Below are positions 1 through 10,725 of a stretch of DNA of 64,000 nt, piece after piece. Under the pieces are notes generated by a model. That model saw only the letters and a list, made by a program, of their open reading frames with translations, was not told the DNA's origin and ran no database searches. The position numbers were made by a program, and so were the translations under genes. Source of the DNA: Actinernus sp. WN-2022 (taxonomy: Eukaryota; Cnidaria; Anthozoa; Actiniaria; Actinernidae); contig JAOWCC010001589.1 in assembly GCA_030867875.1 (NCBI GenBank), positions 149,083,745 to 149,147,744 of the forward strand, in the 5' to 3' direction. Numbering within the stretch: position 1 is the first letter of the stretch; each line of letters begins with the position of its first letter.

Positions 1-185
1 CTCTTGAGATATATTTTCACTGATCTCTGCGGCTACATGTATTTCTTCTTCTTGTTTGCTGAGTGCAATTCGATATCTTTAATTGCTTTTATAACAATAT
101 CAAAGTCAAAAATAGCTTTCTCAAAGACTCACATCATCTTCTAGATTAGGGCTCTATTCTTGGATTTCATTTGGTTTATCGCCTC

Positions 186-592
186 TCAAACCTTAGTTCC
201 TGCACTCTTATCTTGAGATCGTGGACCTCTTCCACTTAGTTTTCTAGCTTTTTGCACCCTGTCTTTCCAATTATGTATTGTCTCCTTTCTCGATCGCCTT
301 TGTTTGTTCCTGGGTGAACTAGAGAAGATGTAACTTGTTTCAATTGCTTTGCTTAATCCCTCAAATGTCGCCATAGTTTCGCTGATTTCACTCACTCAGT
401 CCCAACGTGGTCGCCACTTTGTCAGAAATAGGTTCAAGTGTCCCAACAATAAACTCACTGGTTCGGTTTTCTCTCTTTATTCACTCAAATCATTCACTCT
501 CAGCTACACAGCACGCTCTCTCCTCTCCTCTTCGGTTCACTAAAATGTCACTGAAGTATATCATGTATCTTGAAGCTCTGATAACAATCAAT
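186..592 (-). mobile_element. Possible LTR plus leader of an LTR retrotransposon (fragment)
   Basis: Read on the minus strand, a stretch ending ...TTTCTGACA (plus coordinate about 420) is followed after three bases by TGGCGACCACGTTGGGAC. This resembles the primer-binding leader that follows the 5' LTR of many metazoan gypsy-like elements. A short open frame (186-395) rich in basic residues (NKQRRSRKE) follows and runs toward the left window edge. The outer LTR boundary is a guess. The second LTR and the pol gene are not in the window, so the assignment stays tentative. Confidence 0.3.
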
Positions 593-1260
593 AATAGGCT
601 CTGCTGACGTCAATCGCCACACAAATAACATTTTTCCTTGGTGATTTAACAAGCATATAATTTGTTTTTTGAAATTAATTGACAATTTATTAATATTACA
701 GTAGGTATGGGGTAGTTCATTCATAACATTTTCAAGGTCATTTAAGTTTCTACTAGAACAAAATATGTTGGTATCATCTGCAAATAGTCTGAAAGATAGT
801 TTGTTTGATACATTAGGGAAGTCATTAATATAGACAAGGAAGAGAAGGGGACCAATGGTTGATCTGAAGCACACCACATAATACTGTTTTCTTAGTGATT
901 CAATGTTGTAAATTTTTACATATTTTCTATCTTTTAGGTAACTTTTGAACCAGTTGTTAGGGATGCTTATACCATATTTATTTAGTTTAGAAAGGAGTAT
1001 GTTATGATCTACAGTATCAAATGCTTTAGAGAAGACGGTTGAATTCCACAGGTTATTTCTTTATTACCAATTGCTATTTTAAGGTAAACAGTGATTTCAA
1101 GTATGGCTTGCTCAGTTGAATGATCTTTGCTAAATCCAAACGGTTTTTGTAGAAATAACATTAGTTTATCAAATATTATTCTTTCTAGGGTTGTAGTAAA
1201 ATGTGATAGTGTAGCAATTGGCCTATAGTTACTGGGTCTGTAATTGTGTCATTTTTAACT
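548..1260 (-). pseudogene. LINE reverse-transcriptase fragment, broken
   Basis: The minus-strand frame 548-877 contains GPLLFLVYINDFPNVSN and FRLFADDTNIF, which are the conserved RT motifs including the catalytic xADD box of a non-LTR reverse transcriptase. Upstream (to about 1260) further RT-like codons can be read in other frames, so the reading frame is broken by indels. The palm motif ends near 660 and the sequence degenerates after it. This is a dead LINE fragment, similar in style to the element at 46.1-47.6 kb. No endonuclease and no tail are visible here. Confidence 0.6.
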
Positions 1261-2574
1261 CGTGGATGCGCGCAAGTGCAAAACGATTTATTGGGATTAT
1301 GTGAATAATGACGTTTGATTTTCCGAAGATATATTGACGGACGTTTATGGTATGTGTCCAAGGTTTCAAGTTTGACTGTGAACAAACTGTTATCGGAGAA
1401 GATGCTTTTGAAAGGATTTGGCATGTTGTTAAAGGTAAATATTCCGAAATGACTTACAATCAACTGACCACTACAACTATATTGTAAAAAAAAAAACATT
1501 CGTCCGTCGTCGTATTTACGCGAGAAGTCCGAAAATTAAGCGTGTTTCGCTTAGCTCAGTAGAACAGAATAGCATTGGATGTTCAGTGTTGGCAGTTTTG
1601 GATGCAACAGAGATAGAGATGGTAATGTACAACTGTTATCGCGACAAAGCTCCTAGAGTCTCATGGCACGCTCATAATACATCCCTAGGCTCAGGGATCG
1701 AACATCTTGCACTCTTTACTCATCAATCAGGGTGACTATAAGCTTAAAGTTCATTTGAATGACGAGGAGATGTTAACTAACATTGATATCGCCCCCGCTC
1801 ACTGGGGAATGAAAGCCATGACTTTGGAAAGTGAGCAAAGCAAAGCTAAACGAAGCCATACAATAGCCAAAAAAAAGTCAAAGGAAAGGCTTAGTAATAT
1901 ACAGACCAACAATTGATGTGAAATGAATAGTGATCAGTTTGACAAATGATACGGTAAATATCACTGAAATATCAAATAATTTTATTAGCCAAACAAGAGC
2001 GACGAAGCACTGTGTTGTTATCTAGTAAAGGCAATTTGCTTTCATGTAATGCTAACCAATCTAGGAGGCACAAATCAAGATTGTCTGCAGTCAGAAATCG
2101 TGATAGAGAAACTTGAAGAATACCAGTAAAATAAGTACAATATATCCGTGGCCAATTATCATTCATTTTCCTAAGGCCTTTATTCCGTTATTTGCGGTCA
2201 TCTACTGAGAACCGGCAGTAGAATCACTCCGTAAATAAATACCGTATATCGGTGACCAATTTCAATCACTTTCAGTTATTTACGGTCATTACTGAGAAGT
2301 GGCAGTAGAATCAGTATATTTTGTAACCCCTACTCTTTGCCACGTGTCCGTAAGTGGTACATCATTGTACATTCTCGTAACCAGTTGTATCTAGAGCCAG
2401 GCTGCAATAATACACTAACTTTGCAAGAGTCGTTCCACCATTAAATTTATAATATTTGTCTATTCATTCAAACGTTCCTGCTTCTGTGGCCGCTTACAAT
2501 AGTCAAATATTCACGGTAGGCAGTTGTGACATTCCGTCTATTCACCGGCCAAGCTGTTTGCATGCTGGTATGTT
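1261..2574. other. No recognisable gene; contains a diverged direct repeat
   Basis: I see no convincing coding sequence. The segment contains two diverged direct copies of a roughly 90-bp unit, at about 2131-2226 and 2233-2315. They share TTATTTxCGGTCAT, TACTGAGAA and GGCAGTAGAATCA blocks. A short tRNA-A-box-like string near 1550 has no matching downstream T-arm. Confidence 0.4.
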
Positions 2575-2789
2575 TAAGGGTGCGTTCGATTGACCCTATT
2601 CCGGAATAAGAATACTTGGAATAAAAATTTTGTTCCGTTCGATTGACCCTTATTCCTTTTCCGGAAAATGTGGAATAGCATCCAGTTATTCTGCTCACGC
2701 TGACAGAATAGTAAGAACATTCCGGAATACTGACGTCATAGCTGTTTCCTCACGATCCGCCTTTGCCAAAAATCAAATCAAAAACAAAA

Positions 2790-3522
2790 TGGCGGAAGAT
2801 CGGGAAGAAAAAGACGATGTAAATGAGAGATTTGAAGATGATTTGGAGTCTCTAAAGAAGAAAGGGTACAGTTGGATCAAGGAGGAAACCCTTTTGATAT
2901 CTCTGTATGAAGAAAAACAAGAGCTCTTCAAAAACATAAATTAGAAGAAAAAACAAATTTGGGAAATCATCGCTTCCCGTATGAAGGAGAAGGGATGTAC
3001 CGCTACACCTAGTCAGTGCGAAGGGAAGTGGAAGGCACTGACACTGGCTTTTAGAAAATGCGAAGACCACAACAACCAAACTGGAAACAACAGGAAAGAA
3101 TGTCCTTTTTACCGGGAACTTTCCGAGGTGTATGGCTACAGGCCAAACGTGCGACCCTATGCGACCGCTAGCAGCTCAGGTCTCGGCGACTCGATTCGGC
3201 CAGCAATACTAGTACATGTATAAGCCCAATCAAGAACCCAGAGTTAAAGGGCAGTGAAGACAACATAGAGGAGTGCGAGATGGCAGGCCAGCTTTTAAAG
3301 CGTCCCCTAGGCCCTGAGAACTCTTGTCGAACACCTGTAAAGAAGTCCAAAAGGTCAAGCACATCTCGGCAAAACGAGGGTATAATTTCATGGCTAAAGG
3401 AGTACACAGAAGAGAGAGAAAGAGAGAATGAAAGACGTCTCGAGAAGGTGGAACAACAACACCAAGAGAAAATGAAGTTGTTCTCGGGACTTTTGGACGT
3501 TTTAAAGGAGTTAAAAAAGTAG
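2790..3522 (+). pseudogene. Harbinger Myb/SANT-like (MADF-type) DNA-binding protein, broken
   Basis: Translation from the ATG at 2790 gives an acidic N-terminus and then YSWIKEETLLISLYEEKQELF. After an in-frame TAG (2942-2944) it continues with IWEIIASRMKEKG and QCEGKWKALTLAFRKC. This trihelix/MADF-like pattern of Trp-containing helices is typical of the Myb-like partner protein of Harbinger transposons, which in known families escorts the transposase to the nucleus and binds the element. A frame change after about 3223 leads to a C-terminal basic and coiled-coil tail (3280-3522, rich in Glu/Arg/Lys). One stop and one frameshift mark it as a pseudogene. Confidence 0.7.
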
Positions 3523-4513
3523 GAGCATGCCAGTTTTAAAAAGTTAAACTGTAATGTCAAAGGTATGCCTGTTATGTTTTTGAACAAGTTGCCGTTACTT
3601 GGCAGTTGGACCACATAAATTACTTTTTTTAATTATTGCTCATTGTTTTGTCACAATATGAATTTATAATGTTTCTAAATTTTGAAAATGTAATTTTGTA
3701 GTGCGTAGGTTATCAGTACTTGTCTTAACGGCATGAGCCGTGACTTGCCTTGTGGGTAACACGCAGAGAGAAACAACATGTAAAAAAATAAAAGATTAGA
3801 GAATCTTCAACTAAGGTTTTCCTTCATAACCATTTTATGAGAGACTAGGTTTTGTTTTTTCTATAGTGTGTGACCGTCCCACTCTTTAGGGAGAAGGTCA
3901 AAATACATGCCCTCTCGACGGACCCATTTTGGGGTACGGGGTGGGGGCTGCTGCCAGCCATCTCCTCTGGAGAGAAAACTCAATACTAAAAATAATTTGT
4001 TCTTAAATACAGTAAAAACCCGCGTATAAGAACCTGGGTTTTAAGAACCTATTAGGCTAAAATGTTCATTTTAAGCACCCTCCACATAAGAACCTATTAA
4101 GGCTAAAATTTTAAGTTAGGTTCTTATCAGTGGAGTTGTGGTAAAAGTGCATAGGTAGAAACTGATGAATTGGGATAATCATAATCATCATAATCATCTT
4201 GACATAGTACTGTGTGTAAGTCTATTAAGTTTACCATTCAAATAGTTCCTCTACTACCACTCAACTAATATAAAAAAGCTTTCTGACCATCTCAGGCTCT
4301 GTGAGAATCACAAAAAATATATCCCAATAAAATAAATAATAGCAAAATATCAAAACAAATTAAGCTCCTAATGGCCATTCCTCAGCTTCTCAAGTCAATG
4401 TGAGATCATTTAAAGTGATAGATCCTTCATTGAGATGTAGCATATCAATTGTTTTTGATTATGTGCTGATAGATATACATGAACAATGAGGGTTTTTATC
4501 TCGTTGAGTTCCT

Positions 4514-4924
4514 TTATCTGGTTTCTGTGATCTGCTGAATTTTACTGATGTTGATATTATCAGAAAAGTCCTTCGTAGATAATTTTCTCTTGAGCTTTTC
4601 CAGATATGAATGATTAGCCACAAGTCTGTAGTCCACAGGGATTTCAACCCCTTTTCCTTTCCCAGCATTGAGCCTATTTCCAATGCATTCCGCTTCAAGT
4701 TCTCCAGAATCATTTAGGAACTTATAAAAGAGCCTCGACAATTCCTTTGGTACATGACCAACCAGGTTTCCATCTTGGTTTTTGACTGCCACAGCATATT
4801 TGTCGTGAGGATTGTCGTGCTCCATCTCGCATGTCAATATTTCACCAATCCGAACAGATGCATTATCAAGATATGCATGGTAGCCTCGCACAGTTGCTTC
4901 AATATACATTTCAAACATATTCAT
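4514..4924 (-). CDS. HIRAN-domain protein carried by the pogo-like element
   Basis: The 136-residue intact frame starts at the first ATG (4924); the open frame upstream has only a non-ATG start. The central part reads RGYHAYLDNASVRIGEILTC, then EMEHDNPHDKYAVAV and NLVGHVPKELS, the pattern of the HIRAN fold. That fold is known from HLTF/Rad5-type proteins, where it binds 3' DNA ends. Here it lacks any helicase part. It is divergently oriented to the transposase gene starting at 5186 and lies within the element's inverted ends, so I infer an accessory function in transposition (DNA-end handling or repair interface). Stand-alone HIRAN proteins are common in cnidarian gene sets. Confidence 0.65.
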   Translation of the reverse strand: MNMFEMYIEATVRGYHAYLDNASVRIGEILTCEMEHDNPHDKYAVAVKNQDGNLVGHVPKELSRLFYKFLNDSGELEAECIGNRLNAGKGKGVEIPVDYRLVANHSYLEKLKRKLSTKDFSDNINISKIQQITETR

Positions 4925-5185
4925 GTTTCTTCTCGTCAATTAAAGTAAGTTTGAAAGACGAATTTCCCTTCTGATTTCCCTTCAAGACGCTATCAAAGAT
5001 GGCGGGCATTCAGTGGCAGTGGGTATTGACCGCTGACCAATAAGTCTTTCTTGTAAAACTTTATTACAAGGACAAACCGTGGGCTCAATATAAAGAATTT
5101 GGATCGCGGGCTCAAAACGAAGGCTGAATTTCTAAAACAAACAATCTTCGCCGGTTTTGAGCCATGTGCAGAGTAGAAAGTAGAC

Positions 5186-6886
5186 ATGAATCGTACGCTT
5201 TTTGACTGTGGAATCAATAAATCTGTAGAGACAAGAAAAGGAGAGAAGTTTGACATCACAAGTGTGTTACCAAAGTCTGTAAAATTACCGAACAAGCCAA
5301 TCGAATGTGAGATTTGCAAAGAATCCTTTGCGGCGAAGAAGTACCTTGATTCACATGTACGATGGAAACATGGCAGCGATCTATTAAACATCAAATCCAA
5401 ACCAGTGATTACTTCCAGCTACACTGAAAGCGGAAAGGTATCTAATAATGAGTGCACACTGGTGCTAGATGACCCGAGTGTGGTGGATACGAGAGAGCAC
5501 GAGGTGGCAAAACCTGAAAACAGGAGAGGAAGCAGCCAGCGAAGGTCATACACTGTTGAATTTAAGGCAAAGACTCTTGAACGGCTAGACTTTTTCAGTG
5601 AACTAAAGGTTAAAAAGAAGTGGGAAAAGGTTGCACAAGAACAAGGAGTTAGCAAGTCGCTTGTCGTAAAATGGAACAATATAAGGGATAAGATAAAAGC
5701 CGAATCTGAACGCAACAAGCAAAAGAAAAATGCTGGAGGTGTGAAGTCGGCAAGACAAAGGAGAAAGCTTGTAGGTGACAAAGCAAAGAACAGTGAGAAA
5801 TATCCCTTAGCATCAGCACGAGTTATTGTTGAATTTAAATTAAGGGGAGCGAAAGGATGCAAAGTATCAAAGCTATGGCTAAAGAAAAAAATGAAATCCA
5901 AAATCGAAGAATGCTATGGAAAAGAAGAAGCTTGTAAGTTTAAAGGAAGTGGTAACTGGTTTCAGAGATTTAAGAAACGACATGGTATTTCATTCAGGAG
6001 AAGAACAAACAAGAAAAAAGATGCAGCTGATGAGAGAAGAGAAACAATCCAGAAATTTCACCGTGACCTAAGGGAGGCTGTTAAGTCAAGGAGAAGACGA
6101 GTTAATTCAACTCAGGATGTGAAGTATGGGCGGTGGACACCACAGAACCGATACAATATAGACCAAGTTCCCCTGCCCTTTGCTGTAGAACAGGACAAAA
6201 CATATGATGTAACAGGTAACAAGCAAGTTTGGGTTTCTCAACCCTCTTCTGGTCTTGACAAAAGGCAGGCTACACTGCAGCTGTGCATACGGGCAGAGGG
6301 AGATCAACATGTAAAACCTGCAATTGTGTTCCGAGGTAAAGGGAACGTGTTTAGTGCTGAGAAAGCCCAATATGATCAAGATGTTGATGTGTATTTTCAA
6401 AGTTCTGCCTGGATGGACACCCAGTTAAACCAGGAATGGGTAAGAAGGACATTGATACCAGGGATTGGAACTTCTCCCCAAGAGAAAGTCATATTTGCTG
6501 ATAATGTTCGATTCCAACAAGAGAAGGGCTTTCATGAAATGTGTAGGAAGAATATCAATGCCATCATTTATCTGCTCCCAGAAAATCATACAGACAAAGT
6601 TCAGCCTATAGATGCTGGGTTTGGAAAACAGATGAAGGCAAAGTTTGGTGAAGCAATGGATAAATGGCTAGAGGAGGAGGATAATTTGGACATGTGGCAT
6701 GATAGATTAAGTGCGAAGAAAAGGAGAATCCTCATGACACAGTGGGCCGGAGAAGCATGGAGGAAGCTCTCCTTAGACAAGATGTTCGCTAAGAAACTTT
6801 TCATGAAGACTGGTTGTCTAATGACAGCTGATGGCTCTGATGATAATATGATCAGACCTCAAGGGCTAGAGCCATACAGTTTTTAA
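5186..6886 (+). CDS. pogo/Tigger-like DDE transposase with N-terminal C2H2 finger
   Basis: Intact frame of 566 residues. Residues about 40-62 form a C2H2 zinc finger (CEICKESFAAKKYLDSHVRWKH). Residues about 118-165 hold a helix-turn-helix of the kind YTVEFKAKTLERL...VAQEQGVSKSLVVKW. Residues about 245-275 resemble a CENP-B/Tc5-type second HTH (GSGNWFQRFKKRHGISFRRR). A DDE_1-type catalytic core follows: YNIDQVPLPF (first Asp), VIFADNVRFQQ (second Asp) and LPENHTDKVQPIDAGFGKQMK (third acidic region). Cut-and-paste transposase of the element bounded by the TIRs at 4010 and 7234. The extra zinc finger is unusual compared with classic Tigger proteins. Confidence 0.85.
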   Translation: MNRTLFDCGINKSVETRKGEKFDITSVLPKSVKLPNKPIECEICKESFAAKKYLDSHVRWKHGSDLLNIKSKPVITSSYTESGKVSNNECTLVLDDPSVVDTREHEVAKPENRRGSSQRRSYTVEFKAKTLERLDFFSELKVKKKWEKVAQEQGVSKSLVVKWNNIRDKIKAESERNKQKKNAGGVKSARQRRKLVGDKAKNSEKYPLASARVIVEFKLRGAKGCKVSKLWLKKKMKSKIEECYGKEEACKFKGSGNWFQRFKKRHGISFRRRTNKKKDAADERRETIQKFHRDLREAVKSRRRRVNSTQDVKYGRWTPQNRYNIDQVPLPFAVEQDKTYDVTGNKQVWVSQPSSGLDKRQATLQLCIRAEGDQHVKPAIVFRGKGNVFSAEKAQYDQDVDVYFQSSAWMDTQLNQEWVRRTLIPGIGTSPQEKVIFADNVRFQQEKGFHEMCRKNINAIIYLLPENHTDKVQPIDAGFGKQMKAKFGEAMDKWLEEEDNLDMWHDRLSAKKRRILMTQWAGEAWRKLSLDKMFAKKLFMKTGCLMTADGSDDNMIRPQGLEPYSF

Positions 6887-7240
6887 TTTTATTTTTCATT
6901 CCTCATTTAGAATGGCAGCTTGGAACTCGTTTTCTTGGTATAAACTTTGAAAGGGCATTTCAGAGAACTGACTACATGAGTTTGTTTGAACATATGTTTT
7001 GTTAAGGACATACAGCCTTTCGGCATTATGGTATAAATGATTACTGTACATTTGATATGTATTACGAGATGATATTTATAATATATTTAAGTGAAATTCA
7101 TATGAAAATACAGTACAGTATAAGAACCTATTTTAAGAACCTTGGTAGCCTAAATTTGCTTTAAGTACCATTTATATAAGAACCTGTTTAGGCTAAATTG
7201 AAAAATTAAGGTTCTTATACGCGGGTTTTTACTGTATCTT

Positions 7241-9570
7241 CAAAACTAAAAGGCATAATCTAGAAACAAATGCACTGCATGTTTTGTTTTATATTATCAT
7301 TTCATTTTCTGTGTTCAATTACCGCTAATTACTATTAACTACCCCAGAATGGAAAATAGGGGTGGTACCCTGCACTGGGGCATGTGTTTTGACCTGCCCC
7401 CTTAATAGTTCTGGGACTTTTAAAATCCCTATTGTTCCAATCTTATTATAGAGGGACCGTTATATTTTTGAGGGTTGGACAATTTTTTCTGGAAATATTT
7501 ATTTTTACGACTAAACGCTTCGTAAAAATATTTCTATCGATCAAACTGTGTGCTTGCAATATTTTTTGTCATGAATATAAAATGTAGATTGCACAAATGT
7601 ATAACCATGGTCATGACCTCCGAGACACAGATCTATATAGAATATCAATAGTTTAGTGACAGACAGGTAAATATGAAATAACTGTTGATTTTCTACTGGC
7701 TGAGACTGACCGAAATTTAGATGAGGCAAGACTTGCTGTGTGGTATTTCCTGCATTTTGAGGTGCAAATTAAAGGAGAGAGACTACACTCGAGACTTTTT
7801 AATAATGGCATTTGCACAATTTTTTTCTTTGGTTTGTTAGGTAGGATATATTTTTCTCTTCTAATCCTCCTCAAAAATATAATGATCTTCTGGTACTATA
7901 CGGCTACTGGCATGCCATAGTTTTTCCCACTCATACACAATCTGTTCTATTGACACTATCAGTCTCATAGACCCTATGCAACAATGTTTGTATTTACATT
8001 GGTCTGTCAGCAATGATCACATGGAAATATTAACATGCCAGATAAACGTACATGCAAAAATAAGTAATCCTGTGAAATTTGAGTGTCATAGCTTTCATTA
8101 CTACAGAGTAAAGGCAAGTAAAAATATACAAAAATGCTTATCCAGATGTGTTATAAAAAGGAGAATGTATTTTTTTTTCAGGTATTTTTTATTTCTTGTT
8201 TTACTTCTTTTTTTTATCTGGCATTGAAAAAGAGTACTTGGTACGAGTTTGAGGATGCCGTTTGGAAATATAAGTACTGTGTGGTGAGCTAGTAAGTCCA
8301 TGATATTTCCTGACCAGTTTATTCTTGATCAGACTCTATGCTAAGGATCAAAGTGCATAAGGACAATAACATAATTTTATGTGGTTACTTGGCCTCATTA
8401 GGATTAGAAATAAGAGGGCTTTGTATGAAATAAGTCAGCCATGGCTCTGCCAGCCTTGTTGTCATGTTTTTCTCAAGGAAAAAAGTGTGTAGCCTCACCT
8501 TTTTTCACAGGGTCTATACAGTGTGTGCATGCATGCATAGTATAATAAAACAACTGTAATACATTTACAAATATATATATTCTTACCCAGCCTACTACTG
8601 TATTATTAAAGATTATTTGTACATAAATTATTCTGCAGAGAAAATCTACAACAAAGGAATTTCAAAACTATCAACTTTTCACATTACCACAGCCATGGTT
8701 TGTAATGAAAGTCTCATTCTTAAAAGTGAGAAGAATATCATTGTTCATTTGTATGAACAACATGCGTTTGGTCCAATGGAAGTGTGATATTACAGAATGC
8801 CATCTGAGGGATGAAATTTAAATATACATATATGCATGTAAATTAAATTACAGTTTTTAGAATGCATGCTGGTAATAATTATCTTAGTCCCTTCTCTTCA
8901 TGCACTAAATTCAGTGCTGAGCCTCATCAGCATTAGCATTGGATTCTGTACATCAGCAGTTCTCCATCTGAAAGGGCCTTATTCATTTCCAATTTATAGA
9001 TGAATTCCACCCTTTTATATGCTATAAGGGATCAACTTCATCGATAAGTCCATTTTATGAAAAGTTACTGCCAGGAAATTAAGGTGTATCAATCGAAACA
9101 AATTTAGTTATTGTTGATAGTACAGATGTATTCTCAAGAAAACATATGGGCGGTTTTCATTTATAGGCCTTATACATGTACATGCATCCAAAGCACATTT
9201 ACATCAAATTTTTGTCAGAACTTAATGGTTCATGTCAGGTTCATGTCATGCTGGCTTGGGCACCATTATGTTGAGTGATCTATCATCTTGATTTACTTAA
9301 TTACTTTCTTCTACTTATTATTTATCTTTGTCAGTTGTTCTTACTATGGTTAATTTTGGGTTGGGTTCTTCAGGTATATATTAGGAGATGGGTTATTTAG
9401 GTGTCTATAATCCTTGCATTTTTCACCTGCCCACAGGGCAAATCTTGAAAGAAAGAAAAAACGATATAGCCCTAAATATGCTTGGTAATGCTATCTCCTT
9501 GTAAACAGGCCCTAAAACAAAACCTTAACTATCTGGCAAACTCACACCTGATCTGAATAATTCTACATAA
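7241..9570. other. Harbinger interior, no gene seen
   Basis: About 2.3 kb of AT-rich sequence between the pogo insertion and the Harbinger transposase gene. Open frames are short and lack family features. A weak inverted match ('GGTCAAAAtACATGCC' near 3895 versus its complement near 7385) flanks the pogo insertion at a distance, but is too imperfect to call. Confidence 0.4.
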
Positions 9571-10725
9571 TTAGAGACAATAAATCTCCATGATTTCTCT
9601 ACGCTTGTCAACTGCCAGAATGCCAGGAGTCAAAACATTCTCAAAGTCATTCACTTCCAATTCTGAGTCTTCTATAAAGTCTTGGTATTGGTCTTCATTG
9701 TCCACACAGATGTTATGGAGAGCACAGGCAACAATTATGATCCTTGGAATGTCTTGAATCCTGGTCACATCTAGATATTTTAGTCGACGAAACCTCTCTT
9801 TAAGAAGAGCAAAAGTCCTTTCTATGACCATCCTTGTCGAGGAATGAATAAAGTTGTATCTCCTTTGCTCATTGGTAAGGTGCCCATTATCTTTGTAAGG
9901 AGTCATCATCCAAGTCTCCAGTGGGTAAGCAGAGTCCCCCAAAAGATAAGAATTGTTTGGAAACATATCACCGTTCTGCACGTCTAGGAAAAAGTCCGAA
10001 TTTTTCATCACTCTCGAGTCATGAACACTGCCAGGCCAGCCAGTATAGCAATCAATAAAACGCATTTCATGGTCACATATTCCCTGCAATACCATCGAGT
10101 GGAAGCCCTTTCTAGTTACATAATTTTCTGGACACTCTTCTGGCACTTTAATTGGAATATGAGACCCATCAATTGCCCCTATTACACCTGGTAAGCCCTT
10201 ATGTTATCGGAACCCTTCCATAATAAGTTTTCCTCTGCCTTCTGTTGGCCATGTAATTACACGACTGGCAACGTGATTTTTGATCGCCTCACACACTCGT
10301 TTACAACACAGAAACACGGAGCTCTTCGTAACATTGAATCGATCAGAGATCGATCTGATTCTTGATTGCCCAGCAGCCACAGTGTTATAAGCAAATGCTT
10401 CGAAACTGAAATAGGTGTTCTACTTCCACGTTGAGGACCTTCAGGAAATTCTGGACAGTTTCCCAGCTCAAGTGAGCTCTTCAAATGTTCCTAATGACAG
10501 TCTGAAATGGCTCCGAAACTCTGATAAGGTGTAGTTTGGCACGACTTCTTCTGCATATCCCTCGACGCGAACTGCTTTTTTCCGTTCAGTGTACAAGTCT
10601 TCCATAAAAAAACAGCGGCAATAAGTCTTCTACGACATTGTCTTCATGTTCAAAGGAGACTTCTCCCATTAACTCTTCCACCAAAACCAAAACAGAGGCA
10701 ATCGCAACTTTTACTTCAGCGGACA
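9571..10725 (-). pseudogene. PIF/Harbinger DDE transposase, frameshifted
   Basis: The intact C-terminal 190 residues contain VTRKGFHSMVLQGICDHEMR, then FIDCYTGWPGSVHDSRVM, LLGDSAYPLETWMMTPY and RMVIERTFALLKERFRRL. These are the DDE_4 nuclease signatures, with the second Asp in GDSAYP and the Glu in VIERTF. The preceding codons encode GVIGAIDGSHIPI (first Asp) but are separated by a frame change. Reading upstream to the ATG at 10725 needs at least three frame changes, including one soon after FRLSLGTFEELT. The gene is dead. It sits 0.5 kb inside the right Harbinger end and is transcribed away from it, toward the interior. Confidence 0.85.

Larger units (their letters stand above)
4010..7234 (+). 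mobile_element. pogo/Tigger-like (Tc1-mariner group) DNA transposon
   Basis: Inverted ends CAGTAAAAACCCGCGTATAA (left, 4010 onward) and its exact complement ending at 7234 are flanked by TA dinucleotides (4008-4009 and 7235-7236), as expected for this superfamily. Subterminal repeats of 'AAGAACCT...TTAGGCTAAA' type recur inside both ends (about 4030-4115 and 7127-7210) and may be transposase binding sites. The 3.2-kb element carries a transposase gene on the plus strand and a divergent HIRAN-domain gene. Both frames are uninterrupted, so this copy is young relative to the Harbinger it sits in. Confidence 0.9.

Noticed and set aside
1545..1620. tRNA-like start (TTAGCTCAGTAG)
   Set aside because: No matching T-arm (GGTTCGAATCC-type) or acceptor stem follows at the right distance.
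5419..5901. 160-residue minus-strand frame
   Set aside because: Antisense shadow of the intact pogo-like transposase.
3890..7400. Inverted pair GGTCAAAAtACATGCC / GGCATGTGTTTTGACC flanking the pogo element
   Set aside because: The match is short and imperfect and lacks defined ends or a target duplication.
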